NCBI RefSeq assembly: GCF_013368755.1
Contig: NC_049561.1
Coordinates: 4,464,001-4,528,000 of the forward strand
Direction of reading: 5' to 3'
Source of the DNA: Talaromyces rugulosus
Taxonomy: Eukaryota > Ascomycota > Eurotiomycetes > Eurotiales > Trichocomaceae
DNA: 64,000 nucleotides
Positions 56,509 through 64,000 of this stretch are shown here, piece after piece. The position numbers and the translations under genes were made by a program. The notes below the pieces were generated by a model. That model had not been told where the DNA came from. It searched no databases and was given only the letters and a program-made list of their open reading frames with translations. How positions within the stretch are numbered: position 1 is the stretch's first letter; every line of letters starts with the position of its first letter.

Positions 56509-56796
56509 TCAATTAGGAATATGTGCCACGGCCTCAATTCCCACTCTCACGCTAGGCCTCGCTAAGCAAGCAACCTCAATGCAGGTCCACAAAGGTTCGT
56601 GATCTGGCAAATATTTTTTGAAATTCCTGACCATCACCTGCATTACTTTACCATTTATCCCGACATAATAAGACGTTATTAAATAAACCTGCGACCATCC
56701 AGCGCTACTCGCTGTGATATAACCCAACTCGACGTTTTTAAATGCTTGGTCGATTTGTGTCTCAATTCCGTCGTAAAGGGTCCCGAGATGGGACAA
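56509..56796 (-). pseudogene. RidA/YjgF-family fragment lacking its N-terminus
   Basis: The frame gives the C-terminal two-thirds of a RidA protein: QIDQAFKNVELG, WSQVYLITSYYVG, and LWTCIEVACLARPSVRVGIE, which carries the family's late motif. There is no ATG at its start, and the expected N-terminal strands (GQ.G.D..G) are not found in the 150 nt upstream in any frame. A lost exon or decayed 5' end is likely. Intact members deaminate reactive enamine/imine intermediates. Confidence 0.6.
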
Positions 56797-57515
56797 CCTG
56801 CTAATTTCCGTTGTTTTTTTATATTGAATTTCTGGATGAATGATTATTGATATGGAGAAACGAAAATATTGACGGGCTCGTCCCCTTTATTCCAATGCCT
56901 TAAGCGTCATAGCAATCGGAGGTTACAGTAAGTAGGTGAAGGACTGGAAAACCAAAAAAAAAAAAAAAACACCCAAATAGGAAGTTGAGTAAACATGTCG
57001 ACAAGTAAGCATCTACAGCTAGATTTTTAATCCCTATAACTAGGGCTAGGAATCTAAATACTACGTAACTAACATGAGACTAAACGTTTTTTTTTCTTTT
57101 CACTTCTCTTAGTTGCAGGGTATTTCCAAACACAAGATTTCAAGGTTAGATAGTATTAGATAGTACCAGCGCGGCCTTTTCCAAATCTGCGGCATTGCTG
57201 ACAGCCATTATGTCTCGAGATGCCGATGGTCCAGCTTATAGGAGTTAAGAATTACACTCTTATAAGGATTGCTATGTCATGGACTGAACCGAAGGTTACT
57301 TCTCAAGGAAAGCTTTCAATGTTATCTTATAAATTTGAGAGAGCTCATGCTAAAATTGGTGAGATCTCCACTGGCCTACACAATTTTTCACAGGTCCATA
57401 GAGCAATGCTAATGATATTAAGCAATTTCTCCACATTCCACCGAACTTCAACTACAATAGCTTCAGACATTGAGGCCAATGCCTAGACAGATGAATACGA
57501 AGAGCACTCAATGGT
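56797..57515. other. Intergenic with a poly-A run
   Basis: AT-rich, with an 18-base A run at about 56950-56968. A short open frame at 57220-57486 resembles nothing I know. No gene supported. Confidence 0.4.
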
Positions 57516-60500
57516 TCAAGGCGAACTATCCAAGAACGGCAATCGTCCTATCTCACCACTTTCTAGAAACCCCTCCAAGTACGCCTTAATGCCTTCATTG
57601 ATACCATACGAACTGGCTCTTTCCAGCCAGTCAGCCCATTTAAGCTGCTGATAGAGAACACCCTGCTTCTCACACTGCTCCATGTACTTCTTTAGTTCAC
57701 AGACCTTGAACCGAGTTTCGCCACAAACATGCACGAACCTAACCCCCGTCCCATGTGTCTGCACTTTGTGGGCAACTACCCAATTCATTACCCGCTTAGT
57801 TGCCTGTTCTACGCTGATTAGGTCCATATATCCTGTCCAACCACCAGTTGACGGAACTACCTTCATGCGCCTACTTGTCTCGAAGACGGCACCGACGACA
57901 TTGTTCGCTAGCATCCCCGGGCATATGATACTAGTTGGACGGTAGATATAGACCGGTATACCGTACCTAACACTGACTTTCTCGAGGAAAACCTCGCTAG
58001 CCCACTTGCTTGCTGTGTAGCCCGTGATATGACTAGGCAATGTATCAGCTGGCGGCGCAAATGGCGAAACAGATATCTCCGGGAACGTTTCCTGTCCAGA
58101 GAGTGTAGTCACACTCGCCGTAGAAATATAGTGAAAGGGGATGCGGCGCGGTAAGGATAGCTCGGTGAGATACCTTGTAGCCAGAACATTCGGAGCCCGG
58201 AGACTAGTATATGGCTTTAAGAATGATACGTCGGCACCATTGTGAATTATGCAATCCACCGTGCGGGTCAGTAGCAATGCCTCATCTTCTTGGAGGCCTA
58301 GTTTCGGGTGGGCAAGGTCGCCTCCATAGAGACAGATTTTGGAAGATTGTACGTCAAGTTGTCTCGGAGATCCGTCTTGATTAGGGCGCAGAGAAATGCA
58401 ATGGATCCGGGTTACGGATGGGTTATCAATCAGCGCCCGCAGCAAGGATGTGCCGAAGAATCCAGTAGCCCCGGTTAGAATAACTTCTTGCAGTTCTGAA
58501 TGTGATTGACTGTACTGTACCTGGTCAAAATGAGCAGGGATTGCCGTTTCAGCTTTCCAATCGACTACCTGTTGCCTGCTTGTGGTCGCGCCCAGCATGA
58601 AAGCCATTTCTCGTAGCGTCAGGGAGTTGAACATATCAGAAATAAGAATTTTCGTTTGGGTCATTCTCTGGACCCGGGCCCGAAGCTTCAATAACAGCAA
58701 TGAGTTGCCCCCCAGCTCGAAGAAATTGGACTTTCTGGTGATCGGCAGGCCAGTCACTGGAAGACAGTCCTCCCATAAATCCTTCAGTTTCTTCTCCACT
58801 ATGTCCAAGGCGGCAGGGGGGTTTGAGGTCAATGTCTGATGGATTGGAAGTCGGCCGAGTTCCCTTCGATCAATTTTACCGCTCTTAGTCAGTGGGATGC
58901 GATTCACGGCATTCACCACGGCTGGCTTGGCATAAGGAGGAAGAGGCAAAGTCTTGATAAGCAAGGCAAGATACTGATCAACGTCACTGGCTGAGAAAGT
59001 GGCAGAGACGACAACAAATGCTGCTAGGTACTGGTCAGTATGGCCCTTGGCAATAACGACGCAGTCTGTTAGCGCCCCCTGGGAGGCTTGAATTATGATA
59101 GTAGAGATTTCTTCCAGCTCCAGACGCATCCCACGCAGCTTGATCTGGGTGTCTCCCTGAATTCGCCCTCGATACTCGAGCGTTCCGTCCGGCAGAATCC
59201 TGCCATAATCTCCGGTTCGATAAGACTGGATATCATCTACTTTGCGGAACTGAGCGCTGGTCTGGTCTGCCCGATTCAAATATCCAGACGACACCGCCCT
59301 ACCACTGATGCAGATTTCACCTGGCCATCCTGTTGGGACTGGATTCCATAGGTTGTCCACGATGGAAATCCTATATGATGGCAACGGTAGACCAATGGGG
59401 ATTAGCTCGGTAGAGACTGTTCGCAAGTCGATCTCACCAAGGGTACAAGCGATGGAAGCCTCACAAGGTCCATATGCATTGATCAGTCTTAGATCGTCTA
59501 ATTGAAGACTAGCAAATGCCTGAAGCGTGCTATGCACCATCTTCTCACCGCCGCAAAATGCATAACGCCACGAATTGCATTTTCTCAGGATCTGGGCCCC
59601 TTCACCAATCCATAGTGCGTACTCCGAGGGCACAGCTAGCGTCAACGTGACATTTTCTCTCACCATCAACTCCGCCAATTCCGTAGGATCCCCTCGATTG
59701 GTAGTGAGTACTAGGGTACCTCCGTGCAGCAAAGCCACTAAAATTTGAAAGATAGACCCGTCGAAATTATGGGAGCTCTGCTGTAGTACCACCTGCTGAC
59801 TGACAGGGTACACTTCGTCGATGGCATTGAAATGAGTTCGGAGGTTATCTTGGGTCAGCAAGACTCCTTTTGGAACGCCTGTTGTGCCGCTAGTGTATAG
59901 TAGAACAGCCGGAACCCGTCCACTGGTAGATTCGTTGACTGGTGTTTCAATAGATGAGGACATACAAATGTCCATTTCCAAAACTTGAATAGCATCAGTA
60001 TCTAGCAGATGCTCAAGCCCGGCCTTTGTTCGGCAAATGAGGGTTGCGGGTTGACAGTCCTGAATCATGAACGCAAGCCGCTCAGCTCCATGTTCAAGGT
60101 CCAGTGGAACGTAAATTGCTCCTATACGCCAAATAGCCAGCATTGAGCACACACTATCAATAGATGGAACGGCCGTCACAACTACGTAGTGACCAGATTT
60201 GACCCCAGCCCGAAGGAGAATACCTAAGATGCAACGCACACGCATCTCCATCTCCTCATACGTGAGACTCGTTCCAAATTGATCTTTGAGAGCCACTGAA
60301 CTTGCATAAGAGATGGCGATTCTTGCGATACGTTGTGTAAGCGTCTCCTTCCAGCCATCGCCTTCTTCGAGGTTCTTCTCTTCAACATATGGTCTCAACG
60401 GAGCAAGGCATTTATAATTCTTCAACAGCAGCTCTGACTGTTGGGTTAAAATAAGTAGTAGCCGGACATATAAATGGATTAGGAGGTCAACATCGTGCGC

Positions 60501-60770
60501 ATGATACAGATACTCCTGAGCGCTGAAAGTGATTAAAGTCGTGCTATCGCTGTCTTCGCGGATGGTAATCACTAAATCGTGTGGCTGACGAGAATCTTCA
60601 GAAGCGGTGTACTTCAGAATTGCTGTATTGAATTTGATATCATCTGTGACACCAGCGACGTAGTTGATGACTATGTCACACGGTTTGTCATGAATTCTGT
60701 GATCGCCGTATGCAGTGTGTAATCTCGCCCCAGGTACCAGAGCACCCAGCCTCGGATATGCCGTGCTCAC
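57516..60770 (-). CDS. NRPS-like enzyme: partial condensation end, adenylation, carrier, reductase
   Basis: Single 1,084-codon frame without introns. Residues 1-135 match the last part of a condensation domain of the kind in fungal PKS-NRPS hybrids (INYVAGV, then HDLVITIRED and AQEYLYHAHDVDLL). The adenylation domain (about 145-640) has A3 LYTSGTTGVPKG, an unusual A5 YGPCE (Thr to Cys), A7 YRTGD, and the catalytic lysine in SGKIDRR. The carrier site is LGGNSL (Ser about 690). The terminal reductase has GATGFFG and the YTASK pair (Tyr918, Lys922), so it should release an aldehyde or alcohol. The frame opens with GTG; the first in-frame ATG is codon 174, inside the adenylation domain. A 39-nt upstream exon (ATG at 60866, intron 60827-60771) could supply a start. 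A 5'-truncated PKS-NRPS is the alternative. Confidence 0.85.
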   Translation of the reverse strand: MSTAYPRLGALVPGARLHTAYGDHRIHDKPCDIVINYVAGVTDDIKFNTAILKYTASEDSRQPHDLVITIREDSDSTTLITFSAQEYLYHAHDVDLLIHLYVRLLLILTQQSELLLKNYKCLAPLRPYVEEKNLEEGDGWKETLTQRIARIAISYASSVALKDQFGTSLTYEEMEMRVRCILGILLRAGVKSGHYVVVTAVPSIDSVCSMLAIWRIGAIYVPLDLEHGAERLAFMIQDCQPATLICRTKAGLEHLLDTDAIQVLEMDICMSSSIETPVNESTSGRVPAVLLYTSGTTGVPKGVLLTQDNLRTHFNAIDEVYPVSQQVVLQQSSHNFDGSIFQILVALLHGGTLVLTTNRGDPTELAELMVRENVTLTLAVPSEYALWIGEGAQILRKCNSWRYAFCGGEKMVHSTLQAFASLQLDDLRLINAYGPCEASIACTLGEIDLRTVSTELIPIGLPLPSYRISIVDNLWNPVPTGWPGEICISGRAVSSGYLNRADQTSAQFRKVDDIQSYRTGDYGRILPDGTLEYRGRIQGDTQIKLRGMRLELEEISTIIIQASQGALTDCVVIAKGHTDQYLAAFVVVSATFSASDVDQYLALLIKTLPLPPYAKPAVVNAVNRIPLTKSGKIDRRELGRLPIHQTLTSNPPAALDIVEKKLKDLWEDCLPVTGLPITRKSNFFELGGNSLLLLKLRARVQRMTQTKILISDMFNSLTLREMAFMLGATTSRQQVVDWKAETAIPAHFDQVQYSQSHSELQEVILTGATGFFGTSLLRALIDNPSVTRIHCISLRPNQDGSPRQLDVQSSKICLYGGDLAHPKLGLQEDEALLLTRTVDCIIHNGADVSFLKPYTSLRAPNVLATRYLTELSLPRRIPFHYISTASVTTLSGQETFPEISVSPFAPPADTLPSHITGYTASKWASEVFLEKVSVRYGIPVYIYRPTSIICPGMLANNVVGAVFETSRRMKVVPSTGGWTGYMDLISVEQATKRVMNWVVAHKVQTHGTGVRFVHVCGETRFKVCELKKYMEQCEKQGVLYQQLKWADWLERASSYGINEGIKAYLEGFLESGEIGRLPFLDSSP

Positions 60771-61023
60771 CTTTGGGGGTCAATGCGACTAGACTTAGAG
60801 TCGGTCGTAGGGCCCGTCCTCGATCACACGGAAGCCATCCCGAGTAGATCTAGACCTCGCCTGCATAGCTCTCACTGGTGCGTCAGTTGGGGGTTGTTTT
60901 TCCCTGCCAATTAATGAAGTCCAGAGACAATTGAGTTTAAAATAAATTCACAAAAAACAACAACAAAGAGAAAGAAAAACAAAAGAAAAGTAGAAGAAAA
61001 ACTCTACAAATAAAGACACAAAA
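60771..61023. promoter_or_regulatory. Divergent region between NRPS-like and GNAT genes
   Basis: Only 253 nt separate the two frames. A possible tiny first exon of the NRPS-like gene lies at 60828-60866. The A-rich tract at 60949-61020 is the leader of the GNAT gene. Confidence 0.4.
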
Positions 61024-61865
61024 ATGACATACAAAATCGAAATCGCGAAAGATGAGGACCTGCCAGAGATTATGGGCATTTTATGGAAATGTTTCGAAGA
61101 TCCTTACCAACCCGTTCTCCGTGTCTTCTTTCCCATCCTCGACAATGACCGTGAAGCCAGTTTACTCACTGCCACCAACGGCCAACGAGAGGAGTACAAG
61201 GAGGCCTATCCAGAACTCATCTGGTTAAAGGTGACCGACGAGAAGACAAACAAAATCGTCGCAGGAGCCAAATGGTACTTTTACCAACGAAACCCCTTTG
61301 TACCCAAACCAGGCGAGAGCCACGACCCTTCAAATGAAGTCGCTGTTTGGTACCCCGAGGGCGTCGGAAGGGATCTCGCAACCTTGGTGATGCATGCCTT
61401 TGAGGAGCCGAGGACAAGAATGGGCCAGAAAGAGCATTCATGTATAGTTAGCCCCGGCTGTCTCTTGCTACAATTGCTTTTGTTTCTTGTTTCTCTTCTT
61501 TTCCTTTCACAGCTGACAATACTGCTTTTCAAGATCTCAACATTATTTTTACTCTCCCCGAGCACCAGCAAAGAGGGATCGGCAAATCTATCCTTGACTG
61601 GGGCCTCGCAAAAGCCGATGAACTGGGCCTCGATTCCTGGCTTGATGCATCTAAGTTTGGGTTCTCACTATACCAAAAGGTTGGCTTTTTGACCTATGGT
61701 TCCAACAACGTTACAGTCGAAATTCCGGAACACTACACAGAGGCGCAGAGAGGGGAGTGGGAGCACTACAAAAAAATACTGCTGCCCCTTGAAAATGCTG
61801 TTATGTGGCGGCCTGCTTCAGGAAAGTTTATCATAGGAAAAACTGTTACGCCATGGGCTAAGTAG
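61024..61865 (+). CDS. GNAT-family N-acetyltransferase
   Basis: Acetyl-CoA-dependent acetyltransferase. Exons are 61024-61441 and 61513-61865 (256 aa). The N-terminal strand (YKIEIAKDEDLPEIMGIL) is the usual GNAT opening, and the acetyl-CoA loop is HQQRGIGKSIL (QxxGxG) in exon 2, followed by FGFSLYQKVGF near the end. The splice yields a continuous NTAFQDLNIIFTLPEHQQRG. It is divergent from the NRPS-like gene and could modify an amine in the same product, or act elsewhere. Confidence 0.88.
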
Positions 61866-63405
61866 ACATGAATCCATTCCCCTCGGATAGTGTTAGGGAA
61901 CCATGGGTTGTATGGGGTGCCGCCATTGCCGCCCAGGCCCCGCTGGCCCCTAGATAAATAAGAAATATGCCACATGTATGTACAGTTTAAGCACATTTCC
62001 TGGTGGACCCAAGTTGGTTCTGACTAAAAAAAAAGAACAAAGAAAACAATAGCGTAACGGAACTGCTCCGGAATCGAGATGTTCGACTTGAATTGGGCGA
62101 TAGATGCGTCATCTTTCGCAATGGGCTTATACGAGAGGTGGAATTACGGAACCTAGAAGCGAAAAGAATAAAGAAAAAGAAAAGTTCAGTGTCTGCGCCG
62201 CATATGCCGTGTGCAAGTTGCAACGCAAATTGCAACTTGGTGGCTGATACGACATGGGTGATTTCCGGATTTCGTATTCTTGTATTAAACAGTACGCCCA
62301 TACTAAGACTAAGTGTGACTAGTTTGATGTAAGGGTATTGAGCGGTGATTTGGTTGGTTCGGGCATCGGTGAGCCTTGTCTGCTTCTAGAAAGAATCAAG
62401 GATTATCCATGATTAGACCCATCCACGGCGGGCACTGCACCATGCCACTACCCGATTAGGGAAGTATATATTCCCAGTAGTGTTATCAGGATATGAAGGA
62501 TGGAAATAATAACCAATTAGGATGGTTTGAGTATGGTCGAAAGCGAAACCAATAATGTCGGAAAAAAGAAAACAGAGGGGGGGAAATATGTCATAAGGAG
62601 TTGGCGCTAGGAAATATTTCATTGGTTGTCGCTTACACGCTGATACTTTTAATTTGCCTTGACAGGGTAATAATTGTCTCATTATTCCTAGCGATCACCT
62701 CATTGGCTGCAAGAGGCTACTTGAACACTTTCTTTTCAAGGAAAGAGGTCTAAACTTTAAGTTTGAAAGTTTGAAACCCTGGAGGGTACCTGGAAGCCTC
62801 TTAAGGAAGAAAGAAATTGGATGACAAGGTTCGGGTTGGGGGTCTTCCTTGGGCTAAAAAAAGTAAATACATGTAAATATTGATCTAAGATGTCGAAACG
62901 GCTCGTACATGCCCCTCAACACCTACACCTTTGGAGGTGAAGCAGAGCAGAATTTTCATAGGATGAAGCGTGCTATTTAATACTAGGACAATTGTAGAAT
63001 CAATGGGGTAAGAAATGACCTGGAACGACGATTGTCGCTTCTGCCAATCATGGTCAACCAACATCACCAAACCAACACAATCAACATGCGGACCGGAAAT
63101 CAATCTCCCAGCAAATAAGATTGGACATTCGGTAGTAATAATTAAAATACTAGAACCAAGATTGTGGCACAACCAACTTGCGTTTAACTTTACGCGGGCC
63201 GACGCCGTAGATAGCAGCTTAGCCTAGATGCTAATCAGAGTGCGGTTTTAGACATTACAGACTCATACAGTGGCTGTATTGTTGCGTAAACTGTCTCGAA
63301 ATACCATGACACTTGGATGAATAAAATAACATTTCGGACCTGGCTCGGTTCTCTCCCAGCACATGAGAGAACTTCATTTTATCAGTGTACAGTTTTTTGA
63401 CTGAA
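61866..63405. other. Intergenic
   Basis: About 1.5 kb with no supported gene. A G-rich patch (GGGGGGGAAA) is at 62577-62586; otherwise AT-rich sequence with short chance frames. Confidence 0.35.
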
Positions 63406-64000
63406 ATGACTCGATTCAAGGGCGATACTTGGACCCCCGCGATAAACGTTACATGCTGGTTTTTAATGGTCGTTGCGATATTAGGAATTATTGTACGATT
63501 GGGGACAAAAGCATGGATTTATCGCAAGTTCACTCCCGATGATTATGTGATTATTCTTTCTATTGTAAGTAATAGAAATTTTTGTTCAGTATACACACGA
63601 AATAAAAAACGATTAACTAAATTCTAAATGATAGATATTCGAAATAGCCCAAGTAATCGCAACGTCCGTAGCCACGGCATACGGCTATGGAGAGCATATC
63701 AAAACACTGAGCGAGAGCCAGCTAACAGCAATGCTGAAAGGCCAGTACGCGGCGCAGATTCTTAGCATTGTCTCCCTGGCGAGCTCGAAAATTTCTTATG
63801 TCATGTTCCTCCGAAGCATCACGGTAGTTCCAGCTGATCGTATGATTGCACTCATCTTTATCATCGGTTTATCCCTATGGGGACTCGTTTCTGTCATCAC
63901 TGTTGCGTTTCAATGCCAACCTCTTCCTACTTGGGATTACTTGAGTGGAAAATGTTACGACAGGGTAAGATTTTCTTTTTTTTGATGAAGAAAACGAACC
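63406..64000 (+). CDS. Rhodopsin-like fungal integral membrane protein (5' part)
   Basis: Start of a seven-helix membrane protein of the fungal rhodopsin-domain/PTH11-related family. Exons are 63406-63564 and 63635-63964, with a further GTAAGA donor at 63965; the gene continues past the window. Helix 1 is about residues 17-33 (CWFLMVVAILGIIVRLG), followed by YRKFTPDDYVIILSI, the family's conserved DDY segment. QILSIVSLASSKISYVMFL and MIALIFIIGLSLWGL are later helices. The segment ending FQCQPLPTWDYLSGKC is the typical extracellular loop with paired cysteines. The ATG at 63406 starts just before helix 1. The ligand or signal is unknown. Confidence 0.85.

Noticed and set aside
57220..57486. 88-codon plus-strand frame
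   Set aside because: No known motif, no neighbouring exons; not enough to call a gene.

Overview
The window reads as nuclear DNA of a filamentous ascomycete (Pezizomycotina; the gene set and the 45-90 nt GT-AG introns look Eurotiomycete-like, but genus cannot be fixed from sequence alone). Most genes are split by short introns. Intergenic DNA is AT-rich, and many families are typical of moulds: Zn2Cys6 and bZIP/DUF3425-type regulators, chitin synthase, eqolisin, GH43, F-box and 2EXR proteins, an NRPS-like enzyme and a rhodopsin-like membrane protein.

Layout. 1-14.4 kb: a compact catabolic block of seven genes. In order: a polyol/sugar SDR (partial), a transketolase/dihydroxyacetone-synthase-type enzyme, a zinc polyol dehydrogenase, a type I Baeyer-Villiger monooxygenase, an aldehyde dehydrogenase of the succinate-semialdehyde type, a NirA-like Zn2Cys6 regulator, and a tartrate/D-malate dehydrogenase. 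Two promoter regions are divergent, and several promoters carry CGG/CCG inverted repeats. 14.9-17.7 kb: a secreted protein of unknown function and a 2EXR protein. 17.8-19.6 kb: a Fot1/pogo-type DNA transposon with perfect 47-bp terminal inverted repeats, TA target duplications and a transposase destroyed by stop codons. 20.6-30 kb: a hypothetical protein, a cupin protein, a HAD hydrolase, a stand-alone bacterial-type tryptophan synthase beta chain, a chitinase relic, an F-box protein, a kinase-like fragment and a low-molecular-weight tyrosine phosphatase.

30.5-36 kb is the most conserved segment: ribosomal protein uL15 (L28/L27a) and a class I/II chitin synthase. 36-44.8 kb: an APH-family kinase interrupted by one in-frame stop, an F-box protein, a GH43 glycosidase followed by a sugar transporter (a likely hemicellulose-use pair), and a secreted G1 glutamic peptidase. 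45-49.7 kb: an ankyrin-repeat relic, a SnoaL-like protein and a gene-poor tract with a possible LTR remnant. 49.7-51.8 kb: a glutaminyl-tRNA synthetase whose five exons are coherent except for one extra base in an A run. 53.8-61.9 kb: a bZIP/DUF3425-type regulator, a zinc alcohol dehydrogenase, a RidA fragment, a large C(partial)-A-PCP-reductase NRPS-like gene and a GNAT acetyltransferase, possibly a small secondary-metabolite locus. 63.4-64 kb: the 5' end of a rhodopsin-like integral membrane protein.

No tRNA, rRNA or CRISPR was seen. Exon limits were worked out by eye from splice signals, reading frame and family motifs; no alignment or search was run.
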